A DNA stretch of 64,000 nt from Pomacea canaliculata. Its lineage: Eukaryota; Mollusca; Gastropoda; Architaenioglossa; Ampullariidae. Positions 12,478 through 25,606 of the stretch are shown here, piece after piece (position 1 is the stretch's first letter; each line of letters starts with the position of its first letter). The translations under genes and the position numbers were made by a program. The stretch is from contig NC_037599.1 in NCBI RefSeq assembly GCF_003073045.1, forward strand, positions 18,356,555 to 18,420,554, given 5' to 3'. Below the pieces are notes generated by a model. The model had not been told where the DNA came from, did no database searches, and saw only the letters and a list, made by a program, of their open reading frames with translations.

Positions 12478-12996
12478 TAGGAAGTGAACTTGACATACAG
12501 TGGTCACTGAGTGAAAAGTAGCCTGTTCATGTCTAGCAGAAGTTTACTGTAATTTCTGGATGAAGAAAGTGTTTAGGGCTGCTTGAATTGTATATGTGAT
12601 ATTTAAAAAAACAAATCATTTGTTGCTGAGTGCTTTTCTTGTCATAGGCTTCTAAGGTTAGCAACTTGCATTTATTGCCAACATATTAGGGAGAATAGCC
12701 ATCTGTTAACATTTCTGTTTGAGTAAATGTAATATTTGTGGTTCACTCAAAAATGCATAGCCAAGCAAACTGCTTGACATCTAAGCAAGATTTATCCGAG
12801 GAGATAAAATCGCTGGGAGGAGTTGTGTGAATCTTTTTCGGCTAATATGCCCTGCAGTTGTTCACTTACATTTTGTTTTTTATATACTTTTCACAAGTTG
12901 GCTTTATGAGAAAAGTAAAGCAAAAGTTAAAAAGTAATATTTATATATTCTATATGAATTTTCAAAGGAAAGTGTTGGTCTTTTTTTTAAAGGCAA

Positions 12997-13002
12997 AATA
13001 AA
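12997..13002 (+). terminator. candidate poly(A) signal, KLF gene
   Basis: AATAAA about 520 bp after the stop codon, in AT-rich DNA with T/TG-rich sequence downstream. It would end a roughly 0.5-kb 3'UTR. Longer 3'UTR forms are possible, because the next 2 kb is equally AT-rich and carries ATTTA motifs (for example near 13503 and 13519). Confidence 0.45.
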
Positions 13003-15885
13003 TTTTAAAGAAATATGCATGTGGTTAAATACCTTACTTGCTGTTTCTTATTCAAGTAATTTAATGCCTTGTTGATGCGGCGGAAAAAAAGAGTTTTCAA
13101 GTTTATGAATAGATGCACATTTCCACCATGACAATTATTGTTATTTTTAACTTATTACTAAATTATTGGTGCCATTGAATGTGGTCACAATTGCTGCACC
13201 CTTGTGTTAAATGTCAAGTTGGCTTTGAAATGAAGAATTGAGAGTGTGTTCCATGCATAAAAGTGTATGCTTGATCCTCCATTGTTAAAAAAAAACCAAC
13301 CCATTAACCTCTGAGTCAACAGATACTGGTTTATTTTATTTATTTGTTAGAATCAAATAGTTTCAGTCACTTTATGTTGTAAAATTGTAGCCATGAGATT
13401 TTTAATTTTGTATGTTAATGCTAAACCCAAATGTCTTTCAGCATGTGTGGTTTCACAAGTGATTTTCTTTCTTTGCAACCCTGCTTGCTAAGTGTATGTT
13501 TTTATTTATGATCCCATTTTATTTATGAAATTTGTATCTCGGACAGTTCTTGAGTTTGCTGAATGTGAATGCCACTGACCAAATAACAGATCACTTAAAA
13601 TCAAAATGGAAAATTAAAAAAATTTAAATCAATATTTTGACTGTTGCAGCATATGTTGGCTAGATTTTTTTTTAAAGTAATGCAATCTAAGCTGTATTAT
13701 CTTGTTACATGTTTTCAAAGCTCCATCCCCACCTTTTTTAAAATCAGTGTTTTGATAGAGAAGGTTGTTTATTGTTCTGTTTAAATATCCTGTATACGAG
13801 TAAGCTTGGTGGCATTTAGATAACATGTAATAGTAAGCACATCTGTTTAGTTCTAAAAGGAATTTGTAATTATAGTTCAATGCTTACAATTTATATTAGA
13901 GATCTTTTATTGGGATTGGGCAGTTAGAGTAGGAGAAATGTAAGGAGAGAGTGTTTACCAATCAAGTTGTTACGTGCAAACTCATTTCTCTTTTCAAAAT
14001 TTTTTTTAAACTTGAGATAATGTTTAACATCGTAATGGCTAACATTTGTTTTCTTTCTTTTCCTTTTTTTTTTTGTTTGTTTGTTTTAATTTGACTACCC
14101 CATTCAAGATTGAGTAGCATCACACTTTGATCCACCTCATAGTTTAAGATTTGGATGTTAATGGCAGTTTAAAAGACAATTTGTGTGCATAATTACATAT
14201 CTGTGCAAACGATGCCTTATAAAAAGAGAAGGTTCACATGTGCTGTTTGATTATTTTTTTCTTTTCTTTTCTTTATTAGGCTAAATTCTGCAAGTGGCAA
14301 GATGCTCATATGGTCTCATTCCATATTTAGTAACCAGCATCACGTGGCATTCCTTGCTTCCTTTTATGATTAAAAAAAGATGCATTCATGATGATGCATG
14401 AATTGCTAACTTATAGCCTGCATATTATTTTTCCCACATTTTCAACTTATAGTCTGAAAGGAGCTTCCAGGAGACTGAAACTAAAAATATCAAAGTTGCT
14501 GAGATGAGCTGTCATCGATTGGAATTACTATTTTTGTACCATATAGGTTTTCAGTATTTTAAGAGATAAGTGTTTTTATGCAGTGCAGTATGTCCCCTTT
14601 GGTACATTTAAAATCAACTCCAGAATTTTCAAATGCGTTTAATTTCTAATGGGTTTTATAAGGGGAAAAAAAAACTGATTTCACTTTAAGAACCGCTTTC
14701 CAAACCTCTTTGGATAGACAATTTTGTGGAATTATTATTTAGCATAATTCTGTGATAAATGTGAGGAAAATTGTGTCAAATGTTGAAGAAACATTTTTGA
14801 TGGTAAAACTAGTCAGTAAAAAAACAATAGTGAATACCAAAATTTTGCTTTTTGCTTTTATAGTTATATGTGCCTGTTTTGTCTCCATTTTTAAATAATT
14901 AGCTTTATCTCTATTTTCTGACAAAACTGCAAAAATATGAATACTTTGTGCCATGTTTATTTTTACGAAAAACAATATTAAAGTATTGATCTTTGGTAAT
15001 TTTTTAGTCAAGTGTTTTGGTTCAGATCATTAATAGCTTGCATTCATGTATTGGAAATGTGTATGAGCAAGCAAAAACATAATTTGCAGTGGTGTGGTAA
15101 TTTTTATGTTTTAGGTAGGACTACTTTGCACAACCCCTGAAATTACAGTAAAATGCTTATGAAGTAAACCATAAGCTGTTTACCAGAAAAAAGAACTCGC
15201 TACAGAAAAATAATTCCTGTCTCTTCACCATTAAGTGTTTTTTGTTACAAAATGTGGGTTAATGAAGAATTTTTGGAGCTGATAACCTAACAGTATTTGT
15301 GCAAGAATTTTTTAAAATACATGCTTTATGAAGAAGAGGGTTAAAACACAAGGAAAAAGTGCATGAAATAGGCAGCAGTAAAGTAACAGCACTATGTAAT
15401 AGTGGTTTAAAGATCTTGAACTAGCTGAAGAAACTGGCTTTTTTATATATATATATTTAGTCATTTTATTGAAACCATGCTCAAGGCGAGAAGATTATAA
15501 ATTTGCTTATCATTACCAAGGTATCAAAATGAACCATTTAATTTTTTACATCTACAAGAAAAAATTTTAATTCCACTTAAATGCATGCAACAAAATCTTA
15601 AATAATTGGAAAGGCACCAAATCTTTACCTACGCGATCTCAATAATTGTTTTTAAGGCTTTTTCTCTTAGGAGCACATCTCATCGACTTGCAGATCTCCT
15701 GTACAAATCTTGATGCATGTTCCTTCAGGCTGTCCATTACTATAGAAAGCATTCTGCACTTAGATTCTCATGATAGATGTGATGAATGAGATCTTGTTTC
15801 ATTCGTTGCATATTGAAAAATGGAGGCCAGATAGCTAAGCTCAAGTCGGTGTGGGCCAGGGCACTAAAAGTAGTGCTGGGACTAC
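13003..15885. other. intergenic AT-rich stretch between the KLF gene and a LINE relic
   Basis: No gene, RNA or repeat recognised. Homopolymer and AT microsatellite patches occur (for example (ta)n near 15443-15457). The open frames at 13.6-13.9 and 14.7-15.0 kb are low-complexity and look random. Confidence 0.5.
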
Positions 15886-17020
15886 CTTCATATGCATCAA
15901 ATCTGTGTTAGCAGAGACAGTTTCTATAGACCTAATAAGGAAAGGACAGCCAACAACTACTACAAAATGCAGGATCCCATCAACAAACCCATAGGCACAA
16001 AACAGGTTGCCCTACATCACAATCTACCTTCCAACACCACACTCAACATAGAACACCAAAGGAGCAGAAGTAAACATCATAGACCCTTACACCAACATGC
16101 TAACACCATCATGGACACTTCCCCAATCACATATAGACTTAGGCCTCACCAAAGAACACCAGTAACAAAGCTCAAGCTAGACATCAGTTAAAAAGAATAC
16201 AACAGATATATGCCGATGGATCCCATGATCTAGAGACAAACAGCTGGGTTGGGAGTCTGCTTCCCTGACAACATATCCATCTCCACCAGACTCCTGATGC
16301 ATACCTTTATCTTTACACCTAAACAGTATTCCAGACAGTATATCGATGAAAGACAGGACAGCAACAACAGTTGATAATCTCACACTCACTGTCAGACCCT
16401 AAAAAACAAGTCATCTGACAGAACTGACATAGTGTAATTAATATTGCTTGTTATAAATAAGATCAACAACGACAATGGAGATGTCATATTCTTCTGAGTT
16501 CTCTCCCATATTGGGATTAAAAGGGATGAAGAGGCAGATAAGCTAGCTCAACTAAAACCACGGATAACTTTGTGATAAAACCAAATGCCAATCCAACAGT
16601 CACCAATCTAGATATCTCACTGGCAGAAAGAAAACTGGCCATAAAACCAGCAATTAAACTAAGGTGGCAAGAGAAATACGGAATTTAAGGCAAAGGAACC
16701 AGGAGAATGTTAGATGATAAAACTAGTAACACCCTGCTTTTCTTCAAAGCAAAAACTTAGAATAGAACAACACGAGGGATCTGGCAACCAACACAGTGCA
16801 CCCCCCCCCCCAGCAGACTTTTGGCAGGCCTCTTAGGTACCGAAAGCAAGCGACAACAGCAGGAAATGAGGGCACCGGCACATTACACCACCAATGTGGA
16901 CTTGGCAAAACTCCTAGACACCAACAAGAGGGCACTAACAAGATTAGACAACACCACAAACAGCGACCCTCTTCCCTCCATTCACCTATCTTCTCCCCCA
17001 TAACTGCAATCCCCTCCCCT
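15886..17020 (+). mobile_element. degenerate LINE fragment with an RNase H domain
   Basis: Broken reading frames on the plus strand resemble the RNase H domain of non-LTR retrotransposons. Near 16205-16230 is IYADGSHD, matching the first catalytic-Asp motif (TDGS/ADGS). A shifted frame at about 16256-16300 gives GVCFPDNISIS. About 16506-16553 reads SHIGIKRDEEADKLA, the family's 'SHIGIKGNEEADKLA' motif. Several stops and frameshifts separate them, so it is dead. RNase H after the reverse transcriptase is typical of I- and Jockey-group elements. The exact ends are not visible; flanking CA-rich DNA with a 13-base C run (16801) probably belongs to it. Confidence 0.7.
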
Positions 17021-17145
17021 TTCCCCACAATGTGAAATCACCTCCAGGTGGAAGTCTTTAAAAACAAATAATAACCATTGACAGCCAGTGGGACCTCACC
17101 ACGAACTTGTATTACTCGACTGCTGGCAGACGACTTTTTTCCCAT

Positions 17146-17258
17146 TTAACTACTAAAACGAGGCATTAAACGACAAAGCTTCCGGTTTATTCACATTTCA
17201 GATTAACTACTAAAATGAGCCATTAGACGACAAAGCTTCCAGTTTATTCACATTCATT
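17146..17258 (+). repeat. 57-bp direct tandem duplication upstream of the MTAP start codon
   Basis: Two adjacent units start at 17146 and 17203, each beginning ttaactactaaaa and containing 'cgacaaagcttcc' and 'gtttattcacatt'. They differ at only a few positions. Unit 1 carries CTTCCGGT (17179-17186), an ETS-core match; unit 2 has CTTCCAGT instead. The block lies about 190-300 bp before the MTAP start codon. Confidence 0.85.
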
Positions 17259-17445
17259 GTTTAGGCTCGCCGAGACTAACAGTGGAGCACTTCGGCGGGG
17301 TAGATAAAACCAAAGGGGAGTTACTCTTATTGAAAGGCAACATCTGGAAGAGTAAGGGCACGTGATCAGAGAAGCAGACGGCTTAACCCTGTTAGAACTG
17401 AGCATAAATAGAGTTGCGTCTCACCACCCGTTTTATCCTTTCAGC

Positions 17446-20400
17446 ATGGCCAAAGTTAAGGTGAGGAAAACAGTAAATTTAATGTTTTTATTTGATTTTT
17501 TGAAGGAAACGTTTGCTCGATCCTAGTTTACAAGCCCTCGGCGCGAGGGTCTATTCGACTCAGCATTAGTGATCGACATGTCCAAAGAACAAAAAATTCA
17601 AGTAAAGAGTATACTAATGAGAGAATTTTCTCACAACAGAGACTCTGCGATAGTATCACACAGAAAATGCACACACACATAAACTGAGCAAAGATTCACA
17701 CTGTAGAGTTAAACTGCCATAACAGCTTAAAATCATGTCCACACAAAATATATACTCTAGCGTACCATATATATCTGCATCGTTTTTGTATACGGTAGTC
17801 CACATTAAACATGTTTAAAATATGTTTTAGTACACATAGCAGGATTTTTTTCATTGCATGTTTAACCAGAACACATCTTTTAACCCCTGAAGAAAATTGT
17901 GTATAGTTGAGGGCAACAGCATTAATTGTCTCGTGCTAACAAATATTAAAGATATCACAAGCTTGACAACTTAGCCCCATCACTATCAGTACAGCTTTAT
18001 CCTTTGAATCAATGAGAATATAATTGCAGCAGATGTGAGAAGCAACAGATGTTGTGCGTCTGAACTTTGTTTTTGGTTAATGATTTCCAATGACAAAATC
18101 GAGTCTGTGAAGAGAGCAGTAATATGTAGATTAATGTTTAGGATTCTATTTTTTTTTTCATTTGGATGAATATCTTTTGAGAAGTGAGCTTTTGCAAATA
18201 GTTTTTTAATCTGACATTTATAAATAATGTGTTTCTTTTGTCTTTTTTTTTAAAGCCATATAACCATCATGTGATGTGTGATGCTATATTTGCATGGCAG
18301 ATTAATTAATTTCCTGAAAGGGATTAATAAGGGTGTTTTGTATTTGTATTACCTGCTGATTGAAATATACTAATGTCATTTGTATTCCAAATATATTGTT
18401 TGATATTCTCCTTAGCAGTATTGAATGATTGTAATTTTCAGATCGGAATAATTGGAGGATCTGGGCTAGACAACCCATCGTTGCTGGAAAATAGAATGGA
18501 GAAGCTTGTGGACACACCGTATGGGAAAGTAAGAAACAAACAGCATCATGCTAAGATCGTAAAACAATACATCTGATTCTGCTTATGTATTTCTTAGGGA
18601 ATGTGAGTGATAATCTTTCTGGATTGATAAATATGAAGACGTAAAATAAAATGATGGCTAAAATCATTTTTCAGCTCTGTTTGTGACAACATGTAGCATC
18701 ACAAATGTTTACTTAGAACAGATTTACAATAGCTATTGAAATTTTCCAAGGATTTTGTTTACAGTGACACTTAATTCTGAATAGTGAGTAGGAACCTTAT
18801 TAACTATTTGCAATTGTTTACAAATAGCTTTTTGACCATTACTCTACAGATGCTTACACATTGTCCAGACTGATAAATGTTTTATTCAGCTGTATATTTA
18901 CTGAAATTTAGAGCACTTTGAGTGTTTCAAACACGTAATTTCATAACACAGTTTATCACCAAACCATCTGGATTTATCGTGGTCACTCTTTTGTCCAGCC
19001 CTCAGATGCACTAATAATAGGAACTATCAGTGGTATCGATTGTGTATTGCTGGCAAGGTGAGCACATGTTAATATTATTTTGCTTTGTCTTCATGTGTTC
19101 GATTGCTGAAGAGTGTGCAGCTCACTCACAGTCATTGAGAAAGCAAAATTTAAATTAAATCTGAAAAATATGGGAACTGAGAGAAATATTGAAATATAAA
19201 ATCATTAGCATGTTATTGACATTCCTTTGTTTCCCTCAACAGCAATGAAATTCTTTTGCTGTATACATCACACTTCTAGCACTAGCAATACAGTAGTAGT
19301 TTTACTTTTAAAAAAGCTTCAAATTGATGGCAACATGTATTCAAATTAAAATATCCTTGAAAGGCAAGCATTTCACTGCCTACCAAAGCACTTTAAAAGC
19401 ATTCACATGCAAATGCAAGCATCCACTTGCACACATCATTTCAATCATGAATAACACTATTGTCCAAATTCGTGCTTTATTTTATCAATGTGATGGAAAT
19501 TTGACTCCCATTACACATTGAATCCTATATGTTACCATACTTGTAAGTCTGTTATCTTCTGTTAACAGGCATGGTCGTAAACATTCTATCAGCCCTAGCA
19601 ATGTGAATTACCGTGCCAATATTTATGCCTTGAAACAAGAAGGATGCAGCCACATTCTGGTGACAACAGCCTGTGGTTCCCTCCAAGAAAACATCCATCC
19701 AGGAGAAATTGTTGTAATTGATCAGTTCATTGACAGGTAATTACGATAAATTGTGGACTTTAAGCCATGACTTTTTTCCCCAGCTTTAAACCCTTTAGTA
19801 CTGTCAGAAGTTAGAATTTTGGTCAGTCCATTTGTGATTTTCCCCAAAAATCTTAAATTCAAGCTTTCTTTCAATAAACTAATGGCAATGCTATTTCTAG
19901 ACCAGCAAGGCAAATTTTGTGTTGGGTTCAAGTTAACTGTTAACTTATCCTGCCACAGTTTATTCTCACTATGCTATTTAATTTTACTACATTAGTTTTC
20001 AAGTGTTTCTGTTTCATGTTTATTTACTTTAATTCTTATTTGGATCTCTAAGCTTCCAAAATGTATGTTCATCTAGAACCAAAAGACGTATTGAAACATT
20101 CTATGATGGCTCCCCAGAAGCTCCCAAGGGTATATGTCATATACCTATGAATGAACCTTTCTGCAAACGTACCAGAGAGGTAAGGTTTGTAGCTTAAAGC
20201 TTTAAATACTAAATACATTTAGCAGCATAATGTTTTAATTGTGTTAAGATGGTGTGGAGTTCTTTGCTTCATTTAGTCAGTTTTCCTCACCATCTGGTCT
20301 AGACCTCACTAGGCACGGTCTATCTTAAAGCAGACATTAATTATGATAGCCTGTATCAGCGGGTTGTGCTTTCAAAAGACATCACTACAAAGCAAGTGTG

Positions 20401-23400
20401 AGTGCAACATTTCATCAGTTTTACTCATGGGCATTACGATGTCTATATTTTTGCCATGGAAAAAAGGCTGCTTCTGCATTCTGATGACAATAACCTTCTA
20501 TTATCTCCTGCATTAAACTTAGAAATTGAGTTCAGTGACAAGTGACAAGTAATCAGTCTCATAGACAGTCATGCAGGAAAACGTTTGCCAATACTGTTGT
20601 GATTTATTGTGCGACTTCATTTTTTTTAAACTTTTGTACTGTACTTGAGCACAGGTAAGCTTCACAGAGTACACATAATATTCAGAATATCCAATTCATC
20701 CTCCTATTGAGAGATTGTTAGATTTTGAAAACTAAGATATTTTTTTTTTCCAGAAGCTGTGTTGATTGTCTTTTTCTCTACACTAAAAAAATAAATTGTT
20801 AACAAGTAACTAAAATTGATTCTTTGAATGCGTTATTAAAATGAAAGGATATGGCGTGGTTCTTTTCAAAGAATTTATTTGCTTACTTTATGTCATTCAG
20901 ATCTTAAGCACCTGTCTTGAGGATCTGGGTTTGAGTCACCACAAATATGGTACGATGATCACAATTGAAGGACCACGTTTCTCCAGCAAGGCTGAAAGCA
21001 AGCTTTGGAGAAGCTGGGGAGCTCATGTCATCAACATGAGCACAGTTCCAGAGGTAAAAGTTGAATTTCTTTTAAAAAGAAATTTTTTTATAAGATTTCA
21101 TAACTTTGGTCAAATGCATTCAACCAGAAATATTTAGCATACAATAAAATTTCTTTTTATAAAAAAATTGAAAAAATTAAGTACATTTTAAAATAGACTG
21201 CTTCTGGTCGGCCACTTACTCTATTTTAAGATTTTCTGCAGAAATCTAGTAAAATAAGTACAAAAAAAGACTTTTCTATGGGTCTCCAGTCATTTTGACT
21301 GAAACCATATCGCCCCAATCACAGCTACCATATCATCCCAACAGTAAAAATCAAATCCATCCAGGCCTGAGATGAGTTTATCTCCAATGACAAGTAGATA
21401 TTAGCATAAAATATCAACAGAGCCATGCATTGTTTGAACAAGTTCACCCACCATCTTTCTAACTAAACAGATTCGGAAAACAATTCACACAATGGTGCAC
21501 ATGATTGTTATTGCTTTATTGCAATATTGTGCAGAAATCTCATTCAAAAATATAAATAGTGCATTTTAGGAGTGCGTCTTTGTCTACCATGGTACATATG
21601 TATTGATTAGTTGCTGTTCCTGGAGAGTTAGTTTCCCCAATACATCTGCACTCAAGCCTAACAATGGCACATAAGCATGAACAAATTTCAATATTTAGAT
21701 AAATGAATTTATAAGTGCTTGAAGTCACGGTTCTTGGAATGAAAGACTGGTTGATCTCCCTGCTACAACTGCTCAGTTATGGTTTGATTTTGGTGGATTT
21801 TAGCAAGTCGTAATAGGGAGAGATTATATATATATGATGCATATTGTAACAATATATTGTAACCATGTGCCACTGTGACTGTAAACCCATTTTTCCAAGT
21901 CAAGCTCATAAATTATGCAACAGTTTTTATTAATAATACTACAGTTTATAATAAATATGTGCCTTCTTCAAATGTTACAGACATCTAAGTTCAGCAAAAC
22001 TGTAGACAAAAAAAAAGTCATTACAGGTTTTTATTTTTCAGGTAGTCCTTGCAAAGGAAGCGGGTTTATGTTATGCATCACTTGCACTAGTGACAGATTA
22101 TGATAGCTGGAGGGATGACACGGAGGCCGTAAGTGTTGTCATCATTTGCAAATATTTGGTTAATGTAGTTAAAAATCCCTGTATGTGCATGAATTTTTTT
22201 TAAAACAGTTTATTATATTAGCTTTGAACACTTATATTACATTCTATTTCTTAAAAACTTTTTCTTAATAATTGTGCTGACCAATGCACACATTAGAATA
22301 ATACATGGTCGGAGAACTTTTTTCTAGTGCAAATTGTGACCAATTAAACGTAAACTATTTCATAGTACATTAGTAGGATCAGGTAGGCTTATTTTGTTGT
22401 ATTCATCTTTGTTATAGGTGCATGTAGAACTGGCTGTCAGCACATTTAAAGAGAATGCTGTTAAGGCATGCAAAGTGCTGCTGGCAGCCATACCTCACAT
22501 AGCTGAAGAAGACTGGACAGATACTCTAGCTGAAAACAAGGTTTGTGGCTATTACTTTGTGACATCTGGTTGTTAATAGGGTTTATTTTTGTTCTGTCAG
22601 TTAGGCACAGGATGTCAGCTATCATGCTTTGTTTTTTTTATCCCTTGTTTTATGTGCTGCATATGTAAGCCCCCCATTGAAAATGACCCTGAGCCTCCAG
22701 CCCTCTGTATGGCCTACTGCCCCACCCCACCCCACATGGCCTTTTTCATTTTTGGGTGTTCTTTGTCAGGTGAATGGGGATACATACACACATGCATGCT
22801 TGTGCACAAGCGCATTGTGCCCTGGTCATGTTTCAGGGGTTTTGAACTTGACCGGCTGGTGAACTCATTTAATCTAGACCAGGGCCAACAGATATTGTAA
22901 AGTATCAGACATGAATTGGGATGAGAGGTTCTAAAGGGTTTGATGGGTGAAGATATATAAGGAGTCATGGTTGGCAGTTAAAAAATGTTTTCCCCTTATA
23001 TTCTGGAGTGGGTTCTGTGGTTGCCAAGAATGTGTGCTTTTCTCTGTGCTCTTGAGAATTAGCTTCATTCTCTACCATTCAACAAAGGAACCTATTAAAA
23101 GCATTAGCTTAAATTGGAAAATGTACACTGTGCTATGACTTCTTGTGCAACTGGCCCATCCCTGTCCAACCACATATGGGAGACATGAGGGTTACAAATT
23201 TCTTCTGGAGATATATGTCTAGCACCTCAAGATTTTTGTGACTAAAGTTTTTTAAAGAACCTGGTTACAGGTATCACAACAGATCTTCTTTTTGGTATTA
23301 GAATTTTTTTAATTTAAGTAATGTTGCTTAATTAAAAGTTAAGAAGGCGACAACTAATGTCATTATTTTCTCTTGTGCAGAAAATTGTGGCAAGTTCCAT

Positions 23401-23416
23401 AATGCTGTCACACTGA
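17446..23416 (+). CDS. MTAP: S-methyl-5'-thioadenosine phosphorylase
   Basis: Cleaves methylthioadenosine, the by-product of polyamine synthesis, with phosphate to adenine and 5-methylthioribose-1-phosphate, feeding adenine and methionine salvage; family members act as cytosolic trimers. Nine exons: 17446-17460, 18442-18528, 18999-19057, 19569-19736, 20077-20179, 20901-21053, 22042-22128, 22418-22540, 23381-23416. They join in phase to 276 residues (human about 283), all GT/AG. Visible motifs: GGSGLDN (residues 10-16), LLARHGR (51-57), VTTACGSL (85-92), TIEGPRFSS (about 164-172), INMSTVPE (188-195) and TDYDSW (213-218), whose Asp214/Asp216 match the base-binding Asp pair. The first exon encodes only MAKVK. 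Ser12 stands where the human phosphate-site Thr18 is. Identification is secure. Confidence 0.97.
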
Positions 23417-24591
23417 CATACAATACAGTTTATCAAGCATCTTCAGTCATCTGGTACAAAAATCCTTGCATCATCACCAGTTCTTATGCAAAGAAAATGT
23501 AGAACTTGTTGGCATATATTTATAGTGCATGTACAATTTCAGTTTATATGGGTCTGTTAATCATATCCTGCAAGTAAATAATTTTCTGATATGTTGGTAG
23601 TATTACATTTTTTGGACCAACATTTAAAAATTACTTATACTTGTAAAAATTGGCAAAATCAACAGCCACTGGTTAAAATTTAAAACAGTGATGGTTATAT
23701 TTCTGTGTACATGCTGGTGGCATGCACAAATAAGACAAAATACAAAAATTTCATTTGGCAGGTCAAAAAGGATACTTTTCTTTTTATATAGACTTTTCAT
23801 AACTATGTAATTTTAGTGTTCTATGGTACATTTTTCAGGTAGAAGTGAATATCTTGCTATTCAGTCAAGATCGCTGATCACAATGCCTGTTCTTATTGTC
23901 TTTTGGTTAATATAAAACTATGTTAATGTATTACCAAAAGATGCAGAATGTCTTTTATTTTTAAATCTAGAATTGTGGTTGTTGAAAAGTATGCAATGTT
24001 ACCAAAAAACCCAAAACTTGAAAAGGTTTTTTCAGAAAAATATTTGCAAATTTGTTCCGAATTTTAAATCTGCATTTGGGTTACATGTCCTGGGACCAGA
24101 ATGACACTACACTTTGTAACTAGCATGAAGAGTTGAATCATGTTCGTTTTTTGGAAATTGACCTATGGACCATATAAGGCATAGTATTGAAGAATGAGAT
24201 TGGTGATCTGTCTTCTGATGTATGCAAATAGATGGCATTTAATCTTCAGATATATGTATATATCATCTTAGCAGATCAGACAAGCTCGCAAACCAGTATC
24301 TTGATAGTAAGGCTGTACACAGTCAATGCCAAGTGCCAGATGAGACCTTTTAATCATTATAATCTGTAAATCACATAAACTCTTAATTCCAGTTGAATAT
24401 CTGCTTGGAGATTATGGAAGAGATAAAGATCTTGGTTACACTGTATTTGTAAAATGTTTCATCCTGCAAGTCACACCAATCATACTTATGAGTAAATGCT
24501 GGTTTGTTAGATGTATTGCTGCATCATGGCATGTTGTGTAAGCTGTTTATCATACACATATTCATTTGGCACTGACAAAATGTCTTACTGC

Positions 24592-24597
24592 AATAAA
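24592..24597 (+). terminator. candidate poly(A) signal, MTAP
   Basis: AATAAA in 'tgcaataaagttacag', followed within 25 bp by a TG/T-rich stretch (tgttgatgtcatgtttgc). It lies about 1.2 kb after the MTAP stop codon, implying a long AT-rich 3'UTR (23417 to about 24615). Confidence 0.5.
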
Positions 24598-24615
24598 GTT
24601 ACAGTGTTGATGTCA

Positions 24616-25500
24616 TGTTTGCATATCCATTTGTGTATTTCTTCACTCAAGAGAGGATGCTTGAGTGGCACAGCTGCAAAGCATCTATAATTTATAGTTA
24701 AGATTGTGATTTCAGATCTTGATTGACATATTAAATTCTCTTTAGAGTTACTTTAGTTTGATACTGGAATGACTTAGTGTTTGGAGATATTGTATAAGAC
24801 ACCATGAACTAAACCAATCATCTTATACAACTCACAAAAAGAGCCAGATGAAAAAATAACTCATAGAAACCAACCCCAATGAGTGCGACTGTTCATATAA
24901 AATATTTGACTGTTATCCTTTGACTAAAGTGTGAGAAGAATTGCATTTGGAAACCAATCCATCTCCAAGATATAGGCGACAAACAACCCCACCCCTGAAT
25001 AAAAAAAAACAAAAACAAACGAGAAAGTTTGCTGCCACACATTCAGTGCATCTTTCCCGCAAAGAATGAACAAGTATTAGTGTTAGTGTTATGAGGGATG
25101 GCCAGCCACTCCTGCTGCAGCATGAAACCTTGACCTGTGGACTTAAGCTGGCATGGCAAGAGGCTGCAAAAGCTGATTCTGTACCAGATGCCAGACAGGG
25201 CACCATGAGATATAGTGGTTTTGCCACAAAGATGGAACACTCTCGATCCATATCCTAACAGAGCTGCAACCATGCCGGTTGTGGTCCCTAATGCAGACAT
25301 TAATGAATCATTCTCCTGGGTCCTGCCATGCTCACCATCTGCCATCATTGAACCTGTATTCATCAGTAAAGAGTCTGCTGCCTTGTCTATGACATCTGCA
25401 CCACCATGCAAATTAAGTAGAGTACCTCTATCAGTGCCACATGAACAACAGGTTCTGCTGTGCAGATTTTAGTGGTGCAGGCAATTGGAGATTGACACTG
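24616..25500 (-). other. unrecognised region with an open minus-strand frame (about 25043-25460)
   Basis: Reading right to left, an open frame of roughly 130-150 codons includes LHGGADVIDKAADSLL and SALGTTTGMVAALLGYG and stops near 25043. The composition is protein-like rather than low-complexity, but I recognise no family. There is no good ATG, no clear splice pair, and a second frame stays open over part of it. It could be a retroposon scrap (a LINE tail lies next door at 25.55 kb), a decayed gene or chance. Confidence 0.25.
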
Positions 25501-25547
25501 ACAATGTGTTTCAATTTTCAGGAATGTTTTCAGATGTTCTGTTGTAT

Positions 25548-25606
25548 CTTATTATTATTCCTTTATTCCCCCAGCGGAGCATAGGACTGCAACTACACCA
25601 TACCAA
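25548..25606 (-). mobile_element. LINE 3' tail, reverse orientation
   Basis: On the minus strand it reads WYGVVAVLCSAGGIKE then stop, followed by a (taa)n tail. That is the same C-terminal signature (W-GVVA-LCS) as the copies at 132-240 and 49.1-50.5 kb, with more divergence. How far the element extends to the right is unclear. Confidence 0.65.
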
